DNA from: Chloroflexota bacterium
GTDB taxonomy: Bacteria > Chloroflexota > Anaerolineae > Aggregatilineales > UBA3940
Reading direction: 5' to 3'
Assembly (NCBI GenBank): GCA_024643825.1
Contig: JAHEME010000207.1
Coordinates: forward strand, 1-5,978
DNA length: 5,978 nt
A program made the translations under genes and the position numbers. This document shows, piece after piece, positions 1 through 5,947 of the stretch (position 1 is its first letter; every line of letters starts with the position of its first letter). The notes beneath the pieces are model-generated. The model was not told the origin of the DNA and searched no databases. It worked only from the letters and a program-made list of their open reading frames with translations.

Positions 1-1268
1 TTGGCAAGCAGGGGATCGTTGGTACGCAGGACTGCGCCCAGCCCGTACTGGCTACCGTTGGCAAAGGCTATCGCCTCGTCGAAGGTTTTGTATGGCATCA
101 GGGGAATGGCAGGGCCGAAGGTTTCCTCGGACATCACCAGCATCTCGTGATCGACGTTGGTGAGCACGGTCGGCTCGTAGAAGTAGCCGCGATCAAAGTT
201 CGGTGGGCGACGGCCCCCGATAAGCACGTTTGCGCCGCGCTTCCGTGCATCTTCGATGTGAGTCTCGAATTTGGCGCGGTATTTCTCGCCAATCATGGGA
301 CCAATATCGGTGGTGGGTTCGATGCCGGGGCCAATCCGCAGGGCGCGGACTTCTTCTACCAGCGCCTCGGTGAAGGGCTTGACGAGACCATCCGCGACGT
401 ATACGCGCTCGGTAGAAGTGCAAATCTGCCCGCAATTGAGCAGGGCAGAATAGGCCACCGCTCGCGCGGAGACCTGTACATCGACATCCGGGCCGACGAT
501 GAAGGCATCCTTGCCACCAAGTTCCAGATGCAGCCGCTTAATAAATGGAGCCGCCTGCATGCTGATCCGCTGCCCGGTCGCCAGTGATCCGGTGAAGGCG
601 ATCACAGGGACATCCGGGTGTGTAACCAGTGCCTCGCCGACGTTTCCGTAACCCGTTACTACGTTCACGACACCAGGCGGGAGGTGATCCCAGCAGTGTT
701 CGGCCAGATAGAGGGTTGTGAGAGGGGTCATCTCGGAGGGTTTGATCACGATCACATTGCCCGCCGCCAGCGCGGGGGCTACCTTCCAGCCCATCAGAAG
801 CAGGGGGTAGTTCCAGGGAATGATGCAGGCCACGACTCCGTATGGCTCTTTGATCACCATGTTCAACTGGCTGGTTTCGGCAGAAGGAAGCACGCGTCCG
901 CGAAGATTGCGGCCCATCTCTGCATAGTAATCGAAAGTGGTCTTGACCCATTCGAGTTCTTCTTCGTTTTCGGAAACAGGTTTGCCCTGTTCGAGGGTTA
1001 ACAACTCGACAATGGACTCCCAGTGATGGCGAATTTTGTGCGCTACCTCGTGCAGCATATCGGCGCGCTCGTTGGCGGAGGTGCGCCGCCAGCCATCGAA
1101 GGCCGCTTTTGCGGCGGCGACGGCGGCCCCGGCATCGTGTTCGCTTCCGGCAGGCACACTGCCGAGGACTTCTTCGGTCGCCGGGTTGTGTACGTCGATC
1201 ACATCCCCGGAGCGGCCAGGCACAAACTGGTTGTTGATCCAATGACCGGCACTCTGTTTCTTTGCCAC
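1..1268 (-). CDS. NAD-dependent aldehyde dehydrogenase (partial, C-terminus beyond left edge)
   Basis: Oxidises an aldehyde to its carboxylic acid with NAD(P)+ in the cytoplasm; the substrate cannot be told. I read one unbroken frame of 422 codons from a GTG at 1268 to the window edge; the family is about 480-500 residues, so roughly 60 C-terminal residues are missing. The core motifs are present: PWNYP (151-155, with the conserved oxyanion Asn153), KPSE (176-179, whose Glu179 favours NAD+ over NADP+ in this family), FTGS (225-228, Rossmann turn), LELGGKD with general base Glu249, GQICTS with catalytic Cys283, and EETFGP with cofactor-binding Glu382. The GTG start is chosen because AAGAGGA lies 8 bp upstream, no ATG lies between it and the upstream in-frame stop, and the N-terminus reads like the family (GHWINNQF). 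It follows the DUF498 gene by 22 bp. It resembles betaine-aldehyde or general aldehyde dehydrogenases, but substrate assignment would be guesswork. Confidence 0.95.
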   Translation of the reverse strand, partial: MAKKQSAGHWINNQFVPGRSGDVIDVHNPATEEVLGSVPAGSEHDAGAAVAAAKAAFDGWRRTSANERADMLHEVAHKIRHHWESIVELLTLEQGKPVSENEEELEWVKTTFDYYAEMGRNLRGRVLPSAETSQLNMVIKEPYGVVACIIPWNYPLLLMGWKVAPALAAGNVIVIKPSEMTPLTTLYLAEHCWDHLPPGVVNVVTGYGNVGEALVTHPDVPVIAFTGSLATGQRISMQAAPFIKRLHLELGGKDAFIVGPDVDVQVSARAVAYSALLNCGQICTSTERVYVADGLVKPFTEALVEEVRALRIGPGIEPTTDIGPMIGEKYRAKFETHIEDARKRGANVLIGGRRPPNFDRGYFYEPTVLTNVDHEMLVMSEETFGPAIPLMPYKTFDEAIAFANGSQYGLGAVLRTNDPLLA

Positions 1269-1276
1269 CCTTGTTG

Positions 1277-1283
1277 TCCTCTT
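1277..1283 (-). promoter_or_regulatory. Shine-Dalgarno site of the aldehyde dehydrogenase gene
   Basis: The minus strand reads AAGAGGA with an 8-bp spacer to the GTG at 1268. It decides the GTG start: there is no ATG nearby, and the same AAGAGGA sequence precedes the DinB-like gene of this operon. Confidence 0.7.
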
Positions 1284-1290
1284 TAGAAAA

Positions 1291-1671
1291 TCAGCAGGTT
1301 GAGTGAATTACCGCGCCGACGGCGCGGGTTTCACGAAGCGCGTTGTATTTGACGACAGCCTCTTCCGATTGGAGCACGTGAACGTCGATGCCGCACTCGT
1401 GCAGGAGATCGAGCGTCTCTGGCATCACATGGAGCTGCTCGTCTACTCCCTTGGAGAGGATGATGACCGTCGCTCCATGATCAATCACTTCCTGCACGTC
1501 GGCAGGCTGGATGCCCGGCTGGTGGCGGGTTCCGGTTTCATTCCAATTCCAGGCGCGCGCGCCTCCGGGATACAGCTTCACGTCTTTGAATGGCGTATCG
1601 AAGCCATCGACTTCGACACGCCCCCACGAGAAGTGGATGACTCGTGGAGATAGGGCAATATGTTCCATCAT
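1291..1671 (-). CDS. Mth938-like domain protein (DUF498 family)
   Basis: Small single-domain protein (126 aa, normal length for the family) of the Mth938/DUF498 fold, which also includes human AAMDC and the mitochondrial complex I assembly factor NDUFAF3. The biochemical function of the bacterial members is not established. Family hallmarks are visible: DVKLYPGGAR (30-39), WNWNETGTRH (41-50), PGIQPADV (52-59), an LSKG strand end (72-75), PETL (84-87), and the typical HSTC C-terminus (123-126). The start is ATGATG; the purine stretch AGAGAG lies 3 bp before the first ATG and 6 bp before the second, so Met2 (1668) is an equally good start. It begins 18 bp after the DinB-like gene and ends 22 bp before the aldehyde dehydrogenase, so it is placed inside the operon. 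A role in a redox or assembly process alongside the dehydrogenases is only inference. Confidence 0.9.
   Translation of the reverse strand: MMEHIALSPRVIHFSWGRVEVDGFDTPFKDVKLYPGGARAWNWNETGTRHQPGIQPADVQEVIDHGATVIILSKGVDEQLHVMPETLDLLHECGIDVHVLQSEEAVVKYNALRETRAVGAVIHSTC
1311..1327 (-). other. GC-rich perfect hairpin near the 3' end of the DUF498 gene
   Basis: A 7-bp perfect inverted repeat (CCGCGCC, 3-nt loop, GGCGCGG) lies inside the last codons of the DUF498 gene (the Arg-Ala-Val-Gly-Ala stretch). It is not followed by a T-run on the minus strand, so it is not an intrinsic terminator. It could slow RNA polymerase or act as an mRNA structure between two operon genes, or be a by-product of the alanine/glycine codons. 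Confidence 0.35.
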
Positions 1672-1689
1672 TTGCTCTCTGTCAGCTAC

Positions 1690-2184
1690 TTATGCCTTGA
1701 TCTTTCCTGCAGCTTTCAACTGATCTTTGAAGATAGCGACCTGCGCTCCATGCTCGCGCTTGTGCCCGTAGAATGTGTACACGATGTAATCATCGAGTGC
1801 GTACTCTGCACCATACCAGGGCAGCGTGCCGACTTCGCGCAGTTTCTCTGGAGTTAAGTGGGTGATCAATTCCATGTTTTTTGCGTGCATGGCGTTGTAT
1901 TCGCCGCGCACTTCGGCAGCGGATTTATCCTGCCGAGCAGCGACCTGCGCATCGTTGAAGTTATCGTGATCGGCCATCTGCATCAGGGTTGGCGTCGGGC
2001 TGCCATCGATGAAGTTTTGCAGTAGTTCGGATAGCACAATTTCATAGGTTGCCAGATGCGCCATGATGTTCTTGACCGACCACCAGCCGCAGACATTCTC
2101 GGTATCCCACTCGGAGTCGGGGATTGATTCCAGTGTGCGGTGTAGAAAGCTATCGCCATACTTCAGAATATCGGATGCGTTCAT
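1690..2184 (-). CDS. DinB-family protein (putative metal-dependent four-helix-bundle enzyme)
   Basis: A 164-residue protein with the pattern of the DinB/YfiT-like superfamily, whose members include thiol S-transferases (bacillithiol, mycothiol), maleylpyruvate isomerase and some detoxification enzymes. The typical metal triad is present: a helix-2 motif WSVKNIMAHL with His43, and a late-helix motif YGHKREHGAQ with His141 and His145. A short acidic/aromatic stretch (HDNFNDAQ, 73-80) sits where homologues carry a substrate-side segment. An upstream GTG at 2259 is in frame but lacks a good ribosome site and would overlap the preceding gene by 38 bp; the ATG at 2184 has AAGAGGA upstream and starts at the conserved first helix, so I use it. 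It follows the phosphopantetheinyl transferase by 37 bp and precedes the DUF498 gene by 18 bp. The actual reaction is unknown; conjugation or removal of a reactive product would fit an aldehyde-related operon but is inference. Confidence 0.85.
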   Translation of the reverse strand: MNASDILKYGDSFLHRTLESIPDSEWDTENVCGWWSVKNIMAHLATYEIVLSELLQNFIDGSPTPTLMQMADHDNFNDAQVAARQDKSAAEVRGEYNAMHAKNMELITHLTPEKLREVGTLPWYGAEYALDDYIVYTFYGHKREHGAQVAIFKDQLKAAGKIKA

Positions 2185-2195
2185 GTTGGATTGGA

Positions 2196-2202
2196 TCCTC
2201 TT
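2196..2202 (-). promoter_or_regulatory. Shine-Dalgarno site deciding the DinB-like start
   Basis: The minus strand reads AAGAGGA with an 11-bp spacer to the ATG at 2184. The spacer is a little long but the match is far better than anything in front of the upstream in-frame GTG at 2259, so the shorter protein is preferred. Confidence 0.6.
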
Positions 2203-2221
2203 TTGGCGTGCGAAAAACTCT

Positions 2222-2947
2222 TTATGCGATTGTGTGATCGATGATGTGAACGTCAGCACCTTCTATCGCAAGCGCGGCAGCGAATTTGGGCGGGGCTTCC
2301 AGCGAGGCCAGCGACCAACGGGCGGCTTCTTCCGTGCTGCCGCGAATGCTCAGTAGGGCGGCGTATTCGCCTGGGGCCAGCGTCACCTCTACGCTGTCAA
2401 GCACCTCGGAGATTCCTTCGCCATATGCTTTCAGGATCGCTTCTTTGCGCGTCCATGCATGATAAAAGGCGATCATGCGCTGAGGGGGGAGTAGATCGCG
2501 GAGGATGCTATTCTCCCTGGCCGAGAAGAAGCGTGCCGCTATCATGTTCATGTCGGTCAGGGAGCGAATATGCTCCACATCAATGCCGACCTGCCGCCCC
2601 TGTGCGACGGCGATCATCAAGTGCTGGTCTGAATGGGAGACATTGAATTGAAGTCGCCCCTCGTTGCTGGAAAGCTCCGGTTTTCCCTGTGTGCCGTAGC
2701 GGAACCGCAGATCACTGGCGGCGATGCCGGTGTAGCGGCTTAGAACCTCCCGCAGAAATCCGCGTCCGGCGCTGAACCACGCCCGGTTGATCTCCTGGAT
2801 ATAGCGGGCGGCGCGGGCCTGCTCCTCTTCGGTGAGTGTGCTTGCCAGCACCGTCAGGCGATCCGCCCGCACATCCAGCGAAGCCCTCCATATGTGGACT
2901 TCGCCGGGTTGAATAGCTATCTCCGCGATCTGTTCTGCGGGCTTCAT
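2222..2947 (-). CDS. 4'-phosphopantetheinyl transferase, Sfp type
   Basis: Transfers the phosphopantetheine arm of coenzyme A to a conserved serine of a carrier protein (acyl, peptidyl or related). At 241 aa it has the double-domain length of the Sfp/Gsp/HetI class rather than the short AcpS class. Motifs in order: GKPEL (88-92), FNVSHS (101-106, including the CoA-contacting His105), VGIDVE (120-125, with Mg2+ ligands Asp123 and Glu125), and WTRKEAILKA (165-174, with Glu169 and Lys173). All key residues look intact. The ATG overlaps the stop of the molybdenum subunit gene as ATGA, so translation is probably coupled. No carrier protein, polyketide synthase, peptide synthetase or carboxylic acid reductase lies in the window; the target must be outside it. 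The operon location may be only a convenient promoter for a housekeeping activity, or it may mean that the pathway uses a carrier-bound intermediate. Confidence 0.95.
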   Translation of the reverse strand: MKPAEQIAEIAIQPGEVHIWRASLDVRADRLTVLASTLTEEEQARAARYIQEINRAWFSAGRGFLREVLSRYTGIAASDLRFRYGTQGKPELSSNEGRLQFNVSHSDQHLMIAVAQGRQVGIDVEHIRSLTDMNMIAARFFSARENSILRDLLPPQRMIAFYHAWTRKEAILKAYGEGISEVLDSVEVTLAPGEYAALLSIRGSTEEAARWSLASLEAPPKFAAALAIEGADVHIIDHTIA

Positions 2948-5289
2948 GCGCGGTCTGCGGCGGCCTGCATCAGCGCAAACAGGCGATTGGGACTCAGCGG
3001 CATCTGGAGAATCTCCAGCCCGGAATCGGGCAGGGCGTTTTCTAACGCCTGGGCAAAAAGCGCAGCAACCGGGATCGCACCCGCTTCGCCCGCGCCTTTT
3101 ACGCCGAGGGGATTCAGCGGAGAGCGCGTCTCTATATGATCTACGATGATCTCTGGCATGACGCCTGCCGTGGGCAGCAGGTAATCCATGAAGGAGGCGT
3201 TCAATAACTGCCCGTTCTCATCCCAGACAAGCTCTTCGTAAAAGGCGTTGCCTAACCCCTGGGCGACCCCGCCATGCACCTGGCCTTCCACGATGAGGGG
3301 GTTCACTACCGGGCCGCAGTCATGGACAACCACATATTTCTGCACTTTCACCAGCATGGTTTCCATGTCCACTTCCAGGATCAATGCGTGGACTCCACTG
3401 GCGGTTGCGCCAGTTTTAGGGCCAAAGTAGGCTGTGGATTCCAGGCCGGGTTCTGTGCCCGGTTCTACCGCGCCGCGAGAGGGGTTGGCTTCGGTGGCTA
3501 AATCTCCGAGCTTGAGCGCACTCTCTGGAACGCCTTTGACCCGCACGGTTCCGTCGATCAGTTCGAGATCTTCTTCGGCAACTTCGAGCTTCTCACCCGC
3601 CATCTTGAGCACCTTCTCGCGGACTCGTTTGGCGGCTTCGTGGCAGGCGCTCCCGGCGACGGTGATTCCCCGGCTGGCGAATGTGCCCGCCCCCCAGTGG
3701 AATTCGGCTGTATCCCCGGAGATCAGGTACACATCGGCGGGGTCTACGCCAAGCTGCTCGGAGACAATCTGAGCAAAGGTGGTGAAATGACCCTGCCCCT
3801 GCGTGCCAACGCCCGTTGCCACGCTCACTTTGCCGTTGGCTCCCACCGTGACGCGCGCGCCTTCGTAGGGGCCGATGCCTGTCCCTTCCACGTAGGCTAC
3901 TACGCCAATGCCTACGTGCTTCCCTGCGGCACGGAGTTTTGGCTGTTCGTTCTGGGTGAAGTTTTCATAGTCGATCAGTTTGACTGCTTTCTCCAGCGCA
4001 GGGATGTAGTCGCCGCTGTCGTAGACCAGCGGGGCGAAGTCCTGATAGATGATGTTGTTATCGTGAGGGAAGGCATCGGGAGGGAGGAAGTTGCGCCGCC
4101 GCATCTCGATCAGATCAATGCCAAGCTCCTTGCCTGCCAAATCCAGCAGGCGTTCGATCACGAAGACACCGTGCTGCCGCCCGGCCCCTCGATAGGGCGT
4201 TACGATGGGTTTGGTGGTGAATACCGCCTTGAATTCGCTGTAGTAGTTGGGGATGCTGTACGGCCCCAGCAGCGTACACTGACTGTTGATCGGTACGGTT
4301 AATCCGTACGGATCATAGGCCCCGCTGTCGTGCACAAAGTGATCGCGCACACCGAGGATCGTGCCATCGTTCTTGAAGGCGATCTCTACGTCGTGGATTT
4401 GCCCGCGCTCCTGGGTGGTGGCAAAGAAGTTTTCCTGCCGATCTTCAATCCACTTGACCGGGCGGTTCAACTGCATGGACACCCAGGGGATGCACAGCTC
4501 TTCCGGGTAACCCATCATGATCTTGGGGCCAAACCCGCCGCCAACGAAGGGGGCGATCACGCGTACCTGGCTTTCGGTTAGGCCCAGCCGTCCCGCCATG
4601 ATGTTGCGGATGATGACCGGGGCCTGGGTGGTATCGTGGATGGTCATGGTCTGGGTACGAGCGTCCCAGTCTGCGACGATGCCACGATTTTCCATGGCGG
4701 CGGCTGTACCGCGATCATAGTCAAAGCGGCGAGTCAGGATCAGGTCTGCGTGTTTGCGTGCTTCTTCGTAATTGCCGCGCTCCTGAATCACATGGGCGGC
4801 GAGGTTCTGATCGAGGTCTTCGTGCAGCAGAGGAGCGTCCGGGGAAAGGGCGTACTCGATATCGACCACCGCGCCGATAGGCTCAATATCTACCAGAATG
4901 TCTTCGGCGGCATCTTCGGCCAGATAGCGACTCTCTGCGATGACGAGAACAATCGCCTCCCCAACGTGGCGCACTTTATCCTTTGCCAAGGGAACCTGGC
5001 AGCGGGCATGAAACGTCAGGCGTTCGATGGGGGGCGGAGAAACGAGCAAGGGGCCGGGTTCCCAGTAATCGCCCAGATCGTCGGCGGTGTAGATGGCCAC
5101 CACGCCGGGACGTTCTTTGGCGGCGGTCACGTCGATGCTTTTGATATACCCGTGCGCATACGGGCTGCGCACAAAGGCTGCATGGAGCATCCCTGGCAAG
5201 TGAACGTCATCCACAAACAGGGCCTGCCCTGTCAGGAGGCGAGGGTCTTCGTTGCGCTTAATTCGCTGTCCGATGTAGCGGGTTTCCAT
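2944..5289 (-). CDS. Xanthine dehydrogenase family molybdopterin-binding subunit (CoxL-like, form II loop)
   Basis: Catalytic large subunit of a molybdenum hydroxylase of the xanthine oxidase family, which hydroxylates aldehydes or N-heterocycles with water-derived oxygen. It has 781 aa, the normal length for a CoxL-type subunit. The N-terminal aldehyde oxidase/xanthine dehydrogenase a/b hammerhead domain covers about 15-140 (RNEDPRLLTG near the start). The molybdopterin-binding part holds FVGGGFGPK (248-256), the active loop PYRGAGR (365-371), QGQGHFT (497-503), HDCGPVVNP (656-664), and KGAGEAG with catalytic Glu735. The loop lacks the cysteine of true CO dehydrogenase (AYRCSFR), so CO oxidation is unlikely; substrate is unknown. 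The start at 5289 is chosen because GGAGGAA lies 6 bp upstream and METRYIGQRIKRNEDP matches family N-termini; an upstream in-frame start at 5337 would add 16 unrelated residues and overlap the toxin gene. The FAD and 2Fe-2S subunits are not adjacent. It ends overlapping the next gene by 4 bp. Confidence 0.95.
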   Translation of the reverse strand: METRYIGQRIKRNEDPRLLTGQALFVDDVHLPGMLHAAFVRSPYAHGYIKSIDVTAAKERPGVVAIYTADDLGDYWEPGPLLVSPPPIERLTFHARCQVPLAKDKVRHVGEAIVLVIAESRYLAEDAAEDILVDIEPIGAVVDIEYALSPDAPLLHEDLDQNLAAHVIQERGNYEEARKHADLILTRRFDYDRGTAAAMENRGIVADWDARTQTMTIHDTTQAPVIIRNIMAGRLGLTESQVRVIAPFVGGGFGPKIMMGYPEELCIPWVSMQLNRPVKWIEDRQENFFATTQERGQIHDVEIAFKNDGTILGVRDHFVHDSGAYDPYGLTVPINSQCTLLGPYSIPNYYSEFKAVFTTKPIVTPYRGAGRQHGVFVIERLLDLAGKELGIDLIEMRRRNFLPPDAFPHDNNIIYQDFAPLVYDSGDYIPALEKAVKLIDYENFTQNEQPKLRAAGKHVGIGVVAYVEGTGIGPYEGARVTVGANGKVSVATGVGTQGQGHFTTFAQIVSEQLGVDPADVYLISGDTAEFHWGAGTFASRGITVAGSACHEAAKRVREKVLKMAGEKLEVAEEDLELIDGTVRVKGVPESALKLGDLATEANPSRGAVEPGTEPGLESTAYFGPKTGATASGVHALILEVDMETMLVKVQKYVVVHDCGPVVNPLIVEGQVHGGVAQGLGNAFYEELVWDENGQLLNASFMDYLLPTAGVMPEIIVDHIETRSPLNPLGVKGAGEAGAIPVAALFAQALENALPDSGLEILQMPLSPNRLFALMQAAADRA

Positions 5290-5295
5290 CGAAAC

Positions 5296-5302
5296 TTCCT
5301 CC
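5296..5302 (-). promoter_or_regulatory. Strong Shine-Dalgarno site of the molybdenum subunit gene
   Basis: The minus strand reads GGAGGAA with a 6-bp spacer to the ATG at 5289, the strongest ribosome site in the window. It decides the start codon against an in-frame upstream start at 5337. It lies within the 22-bp gap after the broken toxin gene. Confidence 0.8.
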
Positions 5303-5311
5303 AGACCAAGG

Positions 5312-5645
5312 CTATGAGTAAAGTCCAAGAGTAACAATCAGCGCATCAGAGATCTGATTCATGGTTGCAGTAGACACCTGACCCAACTTTCCCACAAAGC
5401 GGGTTGTCGAGACTGAACGAATCTGAAAGGCATCTGCTGCTGAAGTCTTTGTAAGATTATTCTGATCATCGGGATCGATGCGGACCATCCAGGCAATTGA
5501 ATTAAAAGCCTCCTGCCAACCAGTGACAGGCACAACTACGCGCAGCTTTAGCCTGCCAACCTGATATGATCGCAGGCCGTGATTTCTTGATCTCATCGCC
5601 AATAGTGGGATCAAGATTGACCAACCAGACTTCACTCCGGTTCAT
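5312..5645 (-). pseudogene. PemK/MazF-type toxin (mRNA interferase), frame-disrupted
   Basis: MazF/PemK toxins are ribonucleases that cut mRNA and are neutralised by a partner antitoxin. Here the family sequence is split over two frames. From the ATG at 5645 one reads MNRSEVWLVNLDPTIGDEI, then KKSRPAII, the classic N-terminal half; this frame then runs into unrelated residues and stops at 5502 after 47 codons. From about 5560 the family sequence continues in another frame with VGRLKLRVVVPVTGW, KTSAADAFQIRSVS, and a C-terminus ALIVTLGL, ending at 5312. Homologues as I recall them have about five residues between the AII and VG positions, whereas only four bases remain here, which fits loss of about 11 bases. 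The ATG lies inside the antitoxin gene (14-bp overlap), as in coupled toxin-antitoxin pairs. It is probably inactive; a sequencing error is possible but would not explain the missing residues. Confidence 0.8.
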
Positions 5646-5886
5646 AGCCGAGGAAATCTTCACTATCCAGTGCAGTAAATGCCGTTAATTCTTCATCGCT
5701 CTCATAATAGGGCAGTGCCTTTTCTGCTGATTCTGCCAACCTGACTCGCATGCTATCCCAGTTCGCGCGGCGTTTTTCCAACCTGAGCGACTCGCGCAGA
5801 TCGTGAATGGCTGCTTCAAGAATCGCCAGACGCTCTTCAATCGGTCGCTGTTTCATCTCTCGCAAAATATCGTCTTGATGGATCAT
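5632..5886 (-). CDS. Putative antitoxin of the PemK/MazF-type toxin
   Basis: An intact 84-residue acidic protein directly upstream of, and overlapping by 14 bp, the toxin reading frame. The N-terminal half is a predicted charged amphipathic helix (ILREMKQRPIEERLAILEAA, residues 7-26) of the kind seen in small antitoxins. The C-terminal half ends with an acidic segment DEELTAFTALDSEDF (64-78), a pattern I associate with antitoxins that precede MazF-like toxins in Chloroflexota and cyanobacteria, and which would wrap the toxin. No recognisable MazE-type DNA-binding domain is clear to me. The start at 5886 has TAGGAG with a 6-bp spacer. Family assignment rests mostly on position next to the toxin; the reading frame is undamaged although the toxin is broken. 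Confidence 0.75.
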   Translation of the reverse strand: MIHQDDILREMKQRPIEERLAILEAAIHDLRESLRLEKRRANWDSMRVRLAESAEKALPYYESDEELTAFTALDSEDFLGYEPE

Positions 5887-5892
5887 CGCAAG

Positions 5893-5898
5893 CTCCTA
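5893..5898 (-). promoter_or_regulatory. Shine-Dalgarno site of the antitoxin gene
   Basis: The minus strand reads TAGGAG with a 6-bp spacer to the ATG at 5886. It directly follows the tandem TACAGG repeats, so a protein or RNA structure on those repeats would also affect ribosome access. Confidence 0.65.
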
Positions 5899-5947
5899 CC
5901 TGTACCTGTATCTACTCATCCACTCATAGTGTACAGGGTCATCCACT
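5899..5947. repeat. Direct and inverted short repeats upstream of the antitoxin (possible operator)
   Basis: In 49 bp there are two copies of TCATCCACT (5916-5924 and 5939-5947, 23 bp apart), two tandem copies of CCTGTA (5899-5904 and 5905-5910), and the inverse TACAGG at 5932-5937, giving an inverted repeat with 5905-5910 (21-bp spacer); CCTGTAC at 5899-5905 and GTACAGG at 5931-5937 also pair. Toxin-antitoxin operons are usually autoregulated through such repeats. A weak -10-like TACACT occurs here on the minus strand but no good -35, so I do not call a promoter. Confidence 0.4.

Noticed and set aside
538..1242. Long minus-strand open frame of 234 codons, very rich in arginine
   Set aside because: It is an out-of-frame shadow of the aldehyde dehydrogenase; the neighbouring frame carries all family motifs, and the Arg/Gly-rich composition is typical of a shadow frame.
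2185..2259. Longer N-terminus of the DinB-like protein from a GTG at 2259
   Set aside because: It would overlap the phosphopantetheinyl transferase by 38 bp, lacks a good ribosome site, and adds residues outside the conserved fold.
3640..4302. Plus-strand open frame of 220 codons opposite the molybdenum subunit gene
   Set aside because: It mirrors a well-conserved coding region on the other strand and has no recognisable motif.
4636..5334. Plus-strand open frame of 232 codons opposite the molybdenum subunit gene
   Set aside because: It is antisense to the hammerhead domain region, shows no recognisable family, and has no ribosome site that stands out.
5290..5337. Longer N-terminus of the molybdenum subunit
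   Set aside because: The strong GGAGGAA site lies inside this stretch, the extra 16 residues do not look like the family, and the extension overlaps the toxin remnant.
5345..5358. Small palindrome ATCAGAGATCTGAT in the 3' part of the toxin remnant
   Set aside because: A 6-bp inverted repeat with a 2-nt loop inside coding sequence is expected by chance; no partner sites or promoter elements were found near it.
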